A DNA stretch of 64,000 bases. Source: Ferranicluibacter quercicola. Lineage in GTDB: Bacteria > Pseudomonadota > Alphaproteobacteria > Rhizobiales > Rhizobiaceae. Shown piece by piece: positions 25,284 through 34,095 of the stretch. Location: contig NZ_JAJOZR010000004.1 of the NCBI RefSeq assembly GCF_021168455.1, positions 1 to 64,000 on the forward strand, given 5' to 3'. The translations under genes and the position numbers were made by a program. The notes beneath the pieces were generated by a model, which saw only the letters and a program-made list of their open reading frames with translations, was not told the DNA's origin and did not search any database. Every line of letters starts with the position of its first letter. Position 1 is the stretch's first letter.

Positions 25284-26786
25284 CTAGTCCTCGAGCCCAA
25301 GCTTCGCCTTGACCAGCGCCTGTACGGCCTGCGGGTTGGCCTTGCCGCCCGTGGACTTCATCACCTGTCCGACGAACCAGCCGGCGAGCGACGGCTTGGC
25401 CTTGACCTTCTCGACCTGATCCGGATTGGCGGCGATGATCTCGTCCACGGCCTTTTCGATGGCGCCCGTATCCGTCACCTGCTTCATGCCGCGGGCTTCC
25501 ACGATGTCGGCCGGGTCGCCGCCCTCGTTGAAGACGATCTCGAACAGGTCCTTGGCGAGCTTGCCGGAGATGACCTCCGACTTGATGAGGTCGAGGATGC
25601 CGCCGAGCTGAGCGGGGGAAACCGGAGTCTCTTCAATCCCTTTGCCGGCTTTGTTCAAGGCGCCCAGCAGATCGTTGATGACCCAGTTCGCTGCCGCCTT
25701 GCCATCGCGGCCGGCAGCGACGGCCTCGAAATAATCGGCGATCGCCTTTTCCGAGACCAGCACGGAGGCGTCATAGGTGGACAGGCCGAGGTCGCGCACG
25801 AAGCGCTCCTTCTTGTCGTCCGGCAGTTCCGGCAGATCGACCCTCAGCGCCTCGACGAAGGCCTCGTCGAATTCGAGCGGCAGGAGATCCGGATCGGGGA
25901 AGTAGCGATAATCATGCGCATCTTCCTTGGAGCGCATGGAGCGCGTCTCGCCCTTGTTCGGGTCGAAAAGGCGCGTCTCCTGATCGATCTTTCCGCCGTC
26001 CTCCAGGATCGCGATCTGGCGGCGGGCTTCATACTCGATGGCCTGGCCGATGAAGCGGATGGAGTTGACGTTCTTGATCTCGCAACGTGTGCCGAAGTCC
26101 GCGCCGGGGCGGCGGACGGACACGTTGACGTCGGCGCGCATGGAGCCCTCGTCCATGTTCCCGTCGCAGGTGCCGAGATAGCGCACGATGGAACGCAGCT
26201 TCGTCATATAGGCCTTGGCCTCGTCGGACGAGCGCATGTCGGGCTTCGACACGATTTCCATCAGGGCGACGCCCGATCGGTTGAGATCGACATAGGACAT
26301 GGTCGGATGCTGGTCGTGCATCGACTTGCCGGCGTCCTGCTCGAGGTGCAGCCGCTCGATGCCGATTTCGATATCCTCGAAATGACCCTGGCGATCGGGG
26401 CCGAGCGAGATGACGATCTTGCCTTCGCCGACGATCGGGTCCTTGAACTGCGAGATCTGGTAGCCCTGCGGCAGGTCCGGATAGAAGTAGTTCTTCCGGT
26501 CGAAGATCGAACGATGGTTGATCTGCGCCTTGAGGCCGAGCCCGGTGCGCACCGCCTGGCGAACGCATTCCTCGTTGATGACGGGCAGCATGCCGGGCAT
26601 GGCGGCATCGACCAGCGAGACGTTGGCGTTGGCCGCATTGCCGAAGGTGGTGGATGCGCCCGAAAACAGCTTCGATTGGCTCGTGACCTGCGCGTGCACC
26701 TCCATGCCGACGATCACTTCCCAGTCGCCGGTGGCGCCGGGGATGAAGCGTTTCGGATCGGGCGTGCGAACGTCGACAAGGGTCAT
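25284..26786 (-). CDS. gatB: Asp-tRNA(Asn)/Glu-tRNA(Gln) amidotransferase subunit B
   Basis: A 500-aa subunit that phosphorylates the tRNA-bound Asp or Glu for amidation. The ATG at 26786 follows AGGAAGAG; the frame upstream to 26852 has no other support. Signatures are WEVIVGMEVHAQVTSQSKLF, FDRKNYFYPDLPQGYQISQ, EDAGKSMHD-type text, DLNRSGVALMEIVSKPDMRS, and the C-terminal YqeY-like helical tail. It works with GatA and GatC encoded just upstream, with a GNAT gene between. Confidence 0.97.
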   Translation of the reverse strand: MTLVDVRTPDPKRFIPGATGDWEVIVGMEVHAQVTSQSKLFSGASTTFGNAANANVSLVDAAMPGMLPVINEECVRQAVRTGLGLKAQINHRSIFDRKNYFYPDLPQGYQISQFKDPIVGEGKIVISLGPDRQGHFEDIEIGIERLHLEQDAGKSMHDQHPTMSYVDLNRSGVALMEIVSKPDMRSSDEAKAYMTKLRSIVRYLGTCDGNMDEGSMRADVNVSVRRPGADFGTRCEIKNVNSIRFIGQAIEYEARRQIAILEDGGKIDQETRLFDPNKGETRSMRSKEDAHDYRYFPDPDLLPLEFDEAFVEALRVDLPELPDDKKERFVRDLGLSTYDASVLVSEKAIADYFEAVAAGRDGKAAANWVINDLLGALNKAGKGIEETPVSPAQLGGILDLIKSEVISGKLAKDLFEIVFNEGGDPADIVEARGMKQVTDTGAIEKAVDEIIAANPDQVEKVKAKPSLAGWFVGQVMKSTGGKANPQAVQALVKAKLGLED

Positions 26787-26905
26787 GGAAGGCTCTTCCT
26801 GCAGGCTTCTTTTGGGTAGGTCCGGGTTAGAACAAATGCTGAAGGGGTGCAAGACGCGCGCGAATGTCCGGCACCGGTTTCCGGCTGGTCAGGCGCTCGG
26901 CCGCA

Positions 26906-27406
26906 TCAGATCTCGCCGTCGCTTTCGACGTCGCGGAGCGTCCGGGCGAGCCCGACCTGTTCCACATCCCGATCCAGCCGGGCAAGGTAGGCGGTCGAGA
27001 ACCAGGCGATGCGAAAGCCGTGATGGCGGAAGAACGCGATGGCCGGCGCGTTGCCCGCATGGGTCCGCGCCGTCATTTCCGGCAGGCCGGTTCCCTCCAT
27101 GTCGCCGCGCAGCGCCTCGATCAGCGCGCTGCCCAGTCCGTGACGCTGGTGGTCGGGCATCACCCAGAGGTCGCTGACCTCGACATCGCCGTTCTCCCGC
27201 GCGGCCCAGCCGACGCTCGCACCACCCGCTTCCACCACGAGGGTGCGGGGCCAGCCTTCGCGCAGGAACGAGCCGAAAGAGTATTCGGCCGTGGCGCGCA
27301 TCTTGGCGACATCGGCAAAGCCGACCACCGCCTGCTCCCAGGCGGCAAGGCCGATCTTTACCAGCCGGGGCACCTCATCCTCGCGTGCACCGCGTACCAG
27401 AACCAT
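26906..27406 (-). CDS. GNAT-family N-acetyltransferase, second
   Basis: A 166-aa protein. The motif A region is VSDLWVMPDHQRHGLGSALIEALRG (R-x2-G-x-G/A type) and the C-terminal ARTHAGNAPAIAFFRHHGF is typical of GNATs. It sits between gatA and gatB on the same strand, with 119 bp to gatB and 39 bp to gatA. Role unknown; nothing links it to amidation except its place. Confidence 0.88.
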   Translation of the reverse strand: MVLVRGAREDEVPRLVKIGLAAWEQAVVGFADVAKMRATAEYSFGSFLREGWPRTLVVEAGGASVGWAARENGDVEVSDLWVMPDHQRHGLGSALIEALRGDMEGTGLPEMTARTHAGNAPAIAFFRHHGFRIAWFSTAYLARLDRDVEQVGLARTLRDVESDGEI

Positions 27407-27445
27407 GGCCTCTCCAAGCCCCCATCGGCGCGAAGACCGCTCGGC

Positions 27446-28927
27446 CTACCACCACTTGGGCGGCGTGAAGCGTCCGGCAGCCTGCTCGATGACATGGGCG
27501 GTCTTGAACAGCGTCTCCTCCTCGAACGGCCTGCCGATCAGCTGCAGGCCGAGGGGAAGGCCCTTGGCGTCGAGGCCGGCGGGAACGGCGATGCCCGGCA
27601 GGCCGGCCATGTTCACCGTTACCGTGAAAATGTCGTTCAGATACATCTTCACCGGATCGGCCGCGAGCTCCTGATCGGCGATGCCGAAGGCGGAGGACGG
27701 CGTGGCGGGCGTGAGGATCGCGTCGACGCCAGCGTGGAAAGCCGTTTCGAAGTCGCGCTTGATCAGCGTGCGGACCTTCTGGGCGCGCAGGTAATAGGCA
27801 TCGTAATAGCCGGCCGACAGCACATAGGTGCCGATCATGATGCGGCGCTTGACCTCCTGGCCGAAGCCGGCGGCGCGCGTCTGCTCGTACATGTCGGCAA
27901 TGTCCTTGCCATCCACACGCAGGCCATAGCGCACGCCGTCATAGCGCGCGAGGTTCGAGGACGCCTCGGCCGGTGCGACGATGTAGTAGGCCGGCAGGGC
28001 GTATTTCGTGTGCGGCAGGGAGATATCGACGATTTCGGCACCGGCGTCCTTCAGCCAGGCGATGCCCTGGCGCCAGAGCGCCTCGATCTCTTCCGGCATG
28101 CCTTCGACGCGGTATTCCGCGGGAATGCCAATCTTCATGCCCTTCAGCGAGCCACCCAGAGCCGTTTCGTAATCCGGCACCGGCAGGTCGACCGAGGTCG
28201 TGTCCTTCGCGTCGACGCTCGCCATGGACTTCAGGAGGATCGCCGCATCGCGCACGTCGCGGGCGATCGGACCTGCCTGATCGAGCGACGAGGCAAACGC
28301 GACGATGCCCCAGCGCGAGCAGCGGCCATAGGTCGGCTTGATGCCGACCGTACCCGTGAAGGCCGCGGGCTGGCGGATGGAGCCGCCCGTGTCGGTCGCG
28401 GTGGCGCCGGCGCAGAGAAAGGCCGCGACGGCCGCCGCCGATCCGCCCGACGAGCCGCCGGGCACCAGATCGGCATTGGAGCCCGTGGCGCGCCAGGGGT
28501 TCTTCACCGGGCCGAAGTAGGAGCTTTCGTTGGAGGAGCCCATGGCGAACTCGTCCATGTTCAGCTTGCCGAGCATGACGGCACCGTCGTTCCAAAGATT
28601 CTGCGTCACGGTCGATTCGTACCGCGGCGCGAAGCCGTCGAGGATGTGGCTGCAGGCCTGCGTGTGCACGCCTTCGGTGCCGAACAGATCCTTGATCCCG
28701 AGCGGGATGCCTTCCAGCGCACCGGCCTTGCCGTCCGTCAGACGCGCGTCGGAGGCCTTGGCCATGTCGCGCGCCTTCTCCGGCGTCACGGTGACGTAGG
28801 CGTTCAGGGCACCGTTCGCCGCGTCGATGGCGGAGATATAGGCGTCCGTCAGTTCGACGGCTGTGATGTCGCGGGCGGCCAGCCGGTCGCGGGCTTCGGC
28901 GATGGTAAGGTGGGTGAGCTCGGTCAT
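27446..28927 (-). CDS. gatA: Asp-tRNA(Asn)/Glu-tRNA(Gln) amidotransferase subunit A
   Basis: A 493-aa amidase that frees ammonia from Gln for GatB. ATG 28927 gives MTELTHLTIAEARDRLAAR; the frame to 29047 is longer without support. The amidase signature has the catalytic Ser-cisSer-Lys: Lys in GIPLGIKDLF, Ser in PGGSSGGSAAAV, and TDTGGSIRQPAAFTG. It lies between gatC and the second GNAT gene. This organism likely forms Gln-tRNA by the indirect route. Confidence 0.97.
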   Translation of the reverse strand: MTELTHLTIAEARDRLAARDITAVELTDAYISAIDAANGALNAYVTVTPEKARDMAKASDARLTDGKAGALEGIPLGIKDLFGTEGVHTQACSHILDGFAPRYESTVTQNLWNDGAVMLGKLNMDEFAMGSSNESSYFGPVKNPWRATGSNADLVPGGSSGGSAAAVAAFLCAGATATDTGGSIRQPAAFTGTVGIKPTYGRCSRWGIVAFASSLDQAGPIARDVRDAAILLKSMASVDAKDTTSVDLPVPDYETALGGSLKGMKIGIPAEYRVEGMPEEIEALWRQGIAWLKDAGAEIVDISLPHTKYALPAYYIVAPAEASSNLARYDGVRYGLRVDGKDIADMYEQTRAAGFGQEVKRRIMIGTYVLSAGYYDAYYLRAQKVRTLIKRDFETAFHAGVDAILTPATPSSAFGIADQELAADPVKMYLNDIFTVTVNMAGLPGIAVPAGLDAKGLPLGLQLIGRPFEEETLFKTAHVIEQAAGRFTPPKWW

Positions 28928-28994
28928 GGCGAACGGGACTTTCGTAAACGGCAGGCGGGCGAAACGGTCTTCGAGGCGTGAGCGGTCGGTCTCT

Positions 28995-29282
28995 TTATTC
29001 GACGACCTTCGGCACGAGGAAGAAGTTCCGGTCGGAATTCGGCGCATTGGCGACGATATCGTCCGCCTTGCCGCCGTCGGTCACGAGATCCTCGCGCTTC
29101 TTCATGGCCATCGGCGTCACCGACGTCATGGGCTCGACACCGGTGACATCGACTTCGCCGAGCTGTTCGACGAAGCCGAGGATCGCGTTCAACTCGCCCG
29201 TCATGCGGTTGGCGTCGTCTTCGCTGACGGCGATGCGGGCGAGATGCGCGACGCGCTTGACGGTGGCGAGATCGACGGACAT
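28995..29282 (-). CDS. gatC: Asp-tRNA(Asn)/Glu-tRNA(Gln) amidotransferase subunit C
   Basis: A 95-aa small subunit that stabilises GatA. MSVDLATVKRVAHLARIAVS at the start and LNAILGFVEQLGEVDVTGVE, then PMTSVTPMAMKKREDLVTDG and the C-terminal NAPNSDRNFFLVPKVVE, are all family signatures. ATG 29282 is inside a longer open frame that reads the hydrolase gene out of frame and is not used. It is the first gat gene of the series. Confidence 0.96.
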   Translation of the reverse strand: MSVDLATVKRVAHLARIAVSEDDANRMTGELNAILGFVEQLGEVDVTGVEPMTSVTPMAMKKREDLVTDGGKADDIVANAPNSDRNFFLVPKVVE

Positions 29283-29380
29283 GGCGGACTCCGGGCCTAA
29301 CGGGAAATGATCCCCCGCTATACTGACCACGACGGGAGCGCGCAACGGGGGATTCAGGCGAGACCGCGTTCGCGCGGTGA

Positions 29381-30085
29381 TCAGACCGTCACGACGCCGC
29401 CCACGGCGGGGACTTCCACCTTGGTGCTCGCCGGCTCCATGGCGGCGAGGAAGAGATCCGGGGTCTGGTCCACGATCGGGAAGGAACCGTAGTGGCAGGG
29501 CAGCACGGTGGTGAACCTGAAGTAGCGCTGGCAGGCGAGCGCGGCCACGGCACCGCCCATGGTGAAGCGGTCGCCGATCGGAACGAGGCCGATATCGGGC
29601 TGGTGAAGCTCCTGGATCAGCGCCATGTCCGAGAAGATGTCGGTGTCGCCCATATGGTAGAGCGTCGGCGCGTCGTCGAAATGCAGGACGAGGCCGTTGG
29701 CGCTGCCGAGCGAGTGCGAAACGCCGTCCTCGGTGATCTGCGCGGAGGAATGCAGGGCGTTGACGAAGGTCGAGGAAAAGCCCTTGAGGTGGATCGTGCC
29801 GCCGGTATTGCCCATTTCGAGCGCGGAGACGCCCCGCGACGCGAGCCATGCCGCGAGATCGGCATTGGCGACGACGGTCGCGCCGGTTTCTTTCGCCAGT
29901 GCGACGGTATCGCCCACATGGTCGCCATGGCCGTGGGTGAGCAGGATATAGTCGAGGCCGGCGGCCGCGTCCTTGCGGGTCGATTCGTCGAAGGACGGGT
30001 TGCCCGAGAAGAACGGGTCGATCAGGATCTTCGCTTTGGCTGTCTCGATGTGAAAGGCGGAATGGCCGAGCCATTTGATCTTCAT
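29381..30085 (-). CDS. UPF0173 metal-dependent hydrolase, beta-lactamase fold
   Basis: A 234-aa hydrolase of the metallo-beta-lactamase superfamily. The metal ligands are in LTHGHGDHVGD, with HMGDTDIFSDM and the C-terminal VLPCHYGSFPIVDQTPDLF as other signatures. The N-terminus MKIKWLGHSAFHIET is typical of UPF0173. The physiological substrate is unknown. It is upstream of gatC by 98 bp on the same strand and divergent from ruvX. Confidence 0.93.
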   Translation of the reverse strand: MKIKWLGHSAFHIETAKAKILIDPFFSGNPSFDESTRKDAAAGLDYILLTHGHGDHVGDTVALAKETGATVVANADLAAWLASRGVSALEMGNTGGTIHLKGFSSTFVNALHSSAQITEDGVSHSLGSANGLVLHFDDAPTLYHMGDTDIFSDMALIQELHQPDIGLVPIGDRFTMGGAVAALACQRYFRFTTVLPCHYGSFPIVDQTPDLFLAAMEPASTKVEVPAVGGVVTV

Positions 30086-30217
30086 GACATATCTCCTGTC
30101 ATCTGTAGCGGGCGCGCCTTAAACCCGACCGGGCGAAACGCGCGCTGGTGAAATCGGTGCCCGCGGAGCATATGGAACATCGACAGGCAAAGACAAAGGC
30201 CGACGGAGAGGTTTAGC

Positions 30218-30709
30218 ATGAGCGTGATGACCATCGAGGATCTGGCGGGCACCCTGCTGCCGCGTCAGGCGATTGCCGGGCTCGACCTGGGCACCAAGAC
30301 GATCGGTCTGTCCGTATCCGACCTCGGCCGTGGGCTCGCCACGCCGCGAACGGTGATCAAGCGCATGAAATTCACAGTCGACGCGCAGGCACTGCTGGCC
30401 TTTGCCGAGAAGGAACGGATCGCGGCCTTCGTGATCGGCCTGCCGGTGAACATGGACGGGTCGCACGGGCCGCGGGCGCAGGCGACCCGGGCCTTCGTGC
30501 GCAACATGGAACAGAAGACCGCCCTGCCCTTCGTCTACTGGGACGAGCGGCTCTCGACGGTGGCGGCTGAGCGGACCCTGATCGAGATGGACGTGTCCCG
30601 CGCCAAGCGCGCGGAGCGCATCGATTCGGCCGCGGCCTCCTTCATTCTTCAGGGCGCGCTGGACAGGCTGGCCTCGCTGGCACGCGCTGCGGCCTCCACC
30701 GACGATTGA
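30218..30709 (+). CDS. ruvX: RuvX/YqgF-type Holliday junction resolvase
   Basis: A 163-aa RNase H-like protein implicated in pre-16S rRNA processing and called a putative Holliday junction resolvase. The acidic triad sites are in GLDLGTKTIGLSVSD, FVIGLPVNMDGS, and DERLSTVAAERTL with RIDSAAASFIL near the end. A CGGAGAGG site precedes the ATG. Its 3' end overlaps the convergent DUF6105 gene by 61 bp. Confidence 0.92.
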   Translation: MSVMTIEDLAGTLLPRQAIAGLDLGTKTIGLSVSDLGRGLATPRTVIKRMKFTVDAQALLAFAEKERIAAFVIGLPVNMDGSHGPRAQATRAFVRNMEQKTALPFVYWDERLSTVAAERTLIEMDVSRAKRAERIDSAAASFILQGALDRLASLARAAASTDD

Positions 30710-30984
30710 TCGCTCCGGCGACGGTACCAGGCGACGATCGCCTCGCGTTTGCGCAGCGCGATGAGGCCGAAGACGATGAAGCTGTCGAAGATCATCGCGC
30801 GCGCGACGAGCGGCGGAATCGTTTCGGGCGCGATGCCGAGCACATTGCCGTACATCTGGAACACGAGATCGTTCGCCTCGCGCGACAGCATGAAGATGCC
30901 GAAGCTGATGTCGTTGTAGGACAGCGTGTACCAGCTCGTCAGAAACAGGACCGGCCCGCCCCACAGGATCAGAAGCCACTTCAT
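30649..30984 (-). CDS. DUF6105 membrane protein
   Basis: A 111-aa protein starting at ATG 30984, which overlaps the stop of the upstream small gene (ATGA). MKWLLILWGGPVLFLTSWYTL is an N-terminal membrane segment, and a second lies at IFDSFIVFGLIAL, with YNDISFGIFMLSREANDLVFQMYGN between. This pattern matches the Rhizobiales-specific DUF6105 as I remember it. The C-terminal tail is Ala/Ser-rich and overlaps the ruvX 3' end. Function unknown. Confidence 0.8.
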   Translation of the reverse strand: MKWLLILWGGPVLFLTSWYTLSYNDISFGIFMLSREANDLVFQMYGNVLGIAPETIPPLVARAMIFDSFIVFGLIALRKREAIVAWYRRRSDQSSVEAAARASEASLSSAP

Positions 30985-31154
30985 GCCCGGTCTCCTCTCA
31001 TGGTCGCCATGCCGCGCGCTCCCCAGGCTGCGACCGAAGCCGCCACGCCGGTGGAAACGACGCAGACCAGAAGAACGAGGGCCGGCACCGCCACGTCCAG
31101 CGCGACGACCGCGAAGATCGACATGGGAATGAACGTCAGGACTGCGCGCATCAT
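30981..31154 (-). CDS. Small two-helix membrane protein
   Basis: A 57-aa protein starting at ATG 31154: MMRAVLTFIPMSIFAVVALD, then VAVPALVLLVCVVSTGVAASVAAW, so one or two membrane helices, with a short polar tail. It is translationally coupled to DUF6105 by an ATGA overlap, so the two probably work together. Upstream, at 31190-31236, is a three-copy repeat that may be its control region. No family recognised. Confidence 0.6.
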   Translation of the reverse strand: MMRAVLTFIPMSIFAVVALDVAVPALVLLVCVVSTGVAASVAAWGARGMATMRGDRA

Positions 31155-31189
31155 GCGGGCTCCGTGCGGTTGCGATCCACAACACATGG

Positions 31190-31236
31190 AACGTTAACCT
31201 TGACGAGGCAACGTCAACCTTTCGTTAAGGTTAACG
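31190..31236. promoter_or_regulatory. Three-copy phased repeat, possible operator
   Basis: AACGTTAACCTT at 31190, AACGTCAACCTT at 31210 and the inverse AAGGTTAACG at 31227. The two direct copies are exactly 20 bp apart. The outer copies form a 9-bp inverted repeat (GTTAACCTT/AAGGTTAAC) and TTGACG/CGTCAA nest inside. It lies upstream of the small membrane-protein operon and downstream of aidB on the minus strand. Confidence 0.5.
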
Positions 31237-31277
31237 GCCGTCCCGAGCCGCGTGCGGATATCGCGAACGAGACGCGC

Positions 31278-32927
31278 TCAGCTGGATGCGGGATACAGGA
31301 GATCGACGATCATTGCGCTGTCGAAGCGCGAATCGAGCATGCCGTAGGTGGAGCGCCAGCCAGCGGCAAGGCGAGATTCCATGAAGGCATCGGCGATGCG
31401 TCCGGCACCGAGCCGGTAAAGTTCGGCGGCGGCGGCGGCCAACGCGAGCTGCTCGACCAGCAGGCGTGCCGCCCCCTCGTCGCGCTCGCAAAGCGAAATG
31501 GCGGCGCGCAGCACGTCGATGGTCTTGCGCGCGGCGGGACCGAGATCCCGACCGATGATGTCGAACAGAGCCTCGAACAGCTCCCGGCCGCGCTTCAGCA
31601 CCCTGAGCACGTCGAGCGCCATCACATTGCCGGACCCTTCCCAGATCGCATTCACCGGCGCCTCGCGGTAGTGCCGGGCGATCGGCCGCTCCTCGACATA
31701 TCCATTGCCGCCCAGGCACTCCATCGCCTCGGCGATGAGCGTGGGTGCGGTCTTGCAGACCCAGTATTTGACGACCGGCGTCATGATGCGGGCATAGGCC
31801 GCCTCCTCCGCACTGTCGCGGGCGCGGTCGAAGGCATCGGCGAGCCGCAGGGAGAGCGCGCTCGCGGCGGCGACGTCCAGCGCCATATCGGCCAGCACGC
31901 GCGTCATCATCGGCTGCGCGACCAGCGGGCGTCCGAGAACGGCGCGTCCGCGGGTGTAGTGGACCGCTTCGGCAAGGCTCGCGCGCATCATGCCGGCCGA
32001 GGACAGGGCACAATCGAGCCGCGTCAGGGTGACCATGTCGAGAATCGTGGTGATGCCGGCATCCGGGGCGCCGAGGATGAAGCCGAAGGTTTCGGAAAAC
32101 TCGACTTCGGAGGAGGCATTCGAGCGGTTGCCGAGCTTGTCCTTCAGCCGCTGGAACCGCAGGCCGTTCGCCGATCCGTCCTCCAGCAGCCGGGGAACGA
32201 GGAAGCAGCCGAGCCCCTCGCGCGTCTGCGCCAGCATGACGAAGGCGTCGCTCATCGGCGCGGACATGAACCATTTATGGCCGGAAAGCCGGTAGATCCC
32301 CTCGCCCACCCGCTCGGCGGTGGAGACGTTCGCGCGAACATCCGTGCCGCCCTGCTTCTCCGTCATACCCATGCCGATGGTCACGGCGGATTTCTGCAGG
32401 AAGGGGCGGTTCGAGGCGTCGTATTTCCGCGACAGAACCTTCGGCGCCCATTCCTTCTGCACCATCGGCGTCGCGGCCATGGCGGCCAGCGAGGCGCTGG
32501 TCATCGTCAGCGGGCAGAGATGGCCGCTTTCAAGCTGCGCGGTGAGATAGAAGCGGATGGCCCGGCTCTTATGGGCATAGCCGCGCTCGTCGGCCACGTT
32601 TTCCCAGACGGAGGAATGCAGGCCCGCCGTCATGGAGCGGCGCATCAGCGCATGCCAGGCCGGATGGAAATCGACCACGTCGAGCCGCTCTCCGCGCGGC
32701 CCGTGCGTGCGCAGCTGCGGCACGCCCTGGTTGGCCATGCGCGCGAGGTCCTGCGCCTCCGGGGAGGTGACATAGCGGCCGAGCCCGTCGAAATCGTCGC
32801 GCAACACCTTGGGCAACCCGCTTGCGACGTCGGTCAGCAGCGGATCGGAACGATAGGCGTTGATGCCCGACCAGGGTTTCGGCTGGTTGAGGTCGTCAAG
32901 GGTCTGGTCGGGTCGAGTCACGGTCAT
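31278..32927 (-). CDS. aidB: Acyl-CoA dehydrogenase family protein, AidB-like
   Basis: A 549-aa flavoprotein. The length and text match AidB of the adaptive response to alkylation (E. coli 541 aa): NQPKPWSGINAY near the start, GMGMTEKQGGTDVRANVSTA, LSGHKWFMSAPMSDAFV, RLDCALSSAGMMRASLAEAV, ECLGGNGYVEE with the base-position Glu region, and the long C-terminal helical domain. AidB binds DNA and FAD; its exact activity is unsettled. It is divergent from pyrB. Confidence 0.9.
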   Translation of the reverse strand: MTVTRPDQTLDDLNQPKPWSGINAYRSDPLLTDVASGLPKVLRDDFDGLGRYVTSPEAQDLARMANQGVPQLRTHGPRGERLDVVDFHPAWHALMRRSMTAGLHSSVWENVADERGYAHKSRAIRFYLTAQLESGHLCPLTMTSASLAAMAATPMVQKEWAPKVLSRKYDASNRPFLQKSAVTIGMGMTEKQGGTDVRANVSTAERVGEGIYRLSGHKWFMSAPMSDAFVMLAQTREGLGCFLVPRLLEDGSANGLRFQRLKDKLGNRSNASSEVEFSETFGFILGAPDAGITTILDMVTLTRLDCALSSAGMMRASLAEAVHYTRGRAVLGRPLVAQPMMTRVLADMALDVAAASALSLRLADAFDRARDSAEEAAYARIMTPVVKYWVCKTAPTLIAEAMECLGGNGYVEERPIARHYREAPVNAIWEGSGNVMALDVLRVLKRGRELFEALFDIIGRDLGPAARKTIDVLRAAISLCERDEGAARLLVEQLALAAAAAELYRLGAGRIADAFMESRLAAGWRSTYGMLDSRFDSAMIVDLLYPASS

Positions 32928-33072
32928 GAACCGGTTCTAGCCGAAGTGCGGAACGTTAGGAACAGCACTGGCTGCGCCCTCCCGCAAAATCGATACGGCC
33001 ATCGGCCAAGCCTCTGCAGCCCGATGCGTCGGCGCCCGCGGGCTTTGTCCTCAGCTGTTCGCACGCCCTGCC

Positions 33073-33101
33073 TTGCCGCCCACCCGCACAGGCTCTATAG
33101 A
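33073..33101 (+). promoter_or_regulatory. Likely pyrB promoter
   Basis: TTGCCG at 33073 and TATAGA at 33096 are 17 bp apart. The -10 lies in a perfect 12-bp palindrome (GCTCTATAGAGC, 33092-33103). The distance to the pyrB ATG is about 35 bp. Confidence 0.55.
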
Positions 33102-33135
33102 GCGCGGCAACGCGACCATTTGAGGCGGGCTTCCC

Positions 33136-34095
33136 ATGGATTTCTTTCCGCATCGCCATCTTCTCGGCATCAAGGGCCTGAACGAGCGCGATATCACCGG
33201 ACTTCTCGATCTTGCCGACGAGGCGGTCAAAATTTCCCGTCAGCGCGAGAAGAAAACCTCGACGCTGCGAGGCCTCACCCAGATCAACCTCTTCTTCGAA
33301 GCCTCCACCCGGACCCAGTCCTCCTTCGAGCTTGCCGGAAAGCGGCTCGGGGCCGACGTCATGAACATGTCGGTCGGCAACTCCTCGGTGAAGAAGGGCG
33401 AAACGCTGATCGACACCGCGATGACGCTCAACGCCATGCACCCCGACGTGCTGGTCGTGCGCCACTCCTCTGCCGGTGCTGCCGCCCTTCTCGCGCAGAA
33501 GGTTTCCTGCTCGGTCATCAATGCCGGCGACGGTCAGCACGAGCACCCGACACAGGCGCTGCTCGATGCGCTGACGATCCGGCGGGCCAAGGGCAAGCTG
33601 TCGCGCATCATCGTGGCCATCTGCGGCGACGTGCTGCATTCGCGCGTGGCGCGTTCTAATATCCTGCTTCTCAACCAGATGGGCGCCCGCGTGCGCGTCG
33701 TCGCCCCGGCAACACTGCTGCCGTCCGGCATCGCCGACATGGGTGCCGAGGTCTACCACTCGATGGAAGAAGGCCTGAAGGATGCGGACGTCGTGATGAT
33801 GCTGCGGCTGCAGCGCGAGCGCATGGCCGGCGCCTTCGTGCCATCGGTGCGCGAATATTTCCGCTATTACGGCCTCGACGCGGAGAAACTGAAGGCGGCG
33901 AAGGAGGATGCGCTTGTCATGCATCCCGGCCCCATGAACCGCGGCGTCGAAATCGCCTCGGAGATTGCCGACGGACCGCAGAGCGTCATCGAGCAGCAGG
34001 TCGAAATGGGCGTTGCAGTGCGCATGGCCGTGATGGAAGCGCTGCTCGTCTCGCAACATCAGGGCGGTCTCAACAATCAGGGTACGCGCGCATGA
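33136..34095 (+). CDS. pyrB: Aspartate carbamoyltransferase catalytic subunit
   Basis: A 319-aa enzyme that forms carbamoyl-aspartate in pyrimidine synthesis. The carbamoyl-phosphate loop is FFEASTRTQSSFELA. Other signatures are HSSAGAAALL, GDGQHEHPTQALLD and MHPGPMNRGVEI. GAGGCGGGC precedes the ATG. The stop overlaps the start of the next gene by ATGA, and the downstream product is a degenerate dihydroorotase, so the two probably form the PyrB-PyrC' complex known from other bacteria. Confidence 0.97.
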   Translation: MDFFPHRHLLGIKGLNERDITGLLDLADEAVKISRQREKKTSTLRGLTQINLFFEASTRTQSSFELAGKRLGADVMNMSVGNSSVKKGETLIDTAMTLNAMHPDVLVVRHSSAGAAALLAQKVSCSVINAGDGQHEHPTQALLDALTIRRAKGKLSRIIVAICGDVLHSRVARSNILLLNQMGARVRVVAPATLLPSGIADMGAEVYHSMEEGLKDADVVMMLRLQRERMAGAFVPSVREYFRYYGLDAEKLKAAKEDALVMHPGPMNRGVEIASEIADGPQSVIEQQVEMGVAVRMAVMEALLVSQHQGGLNNQGTRA

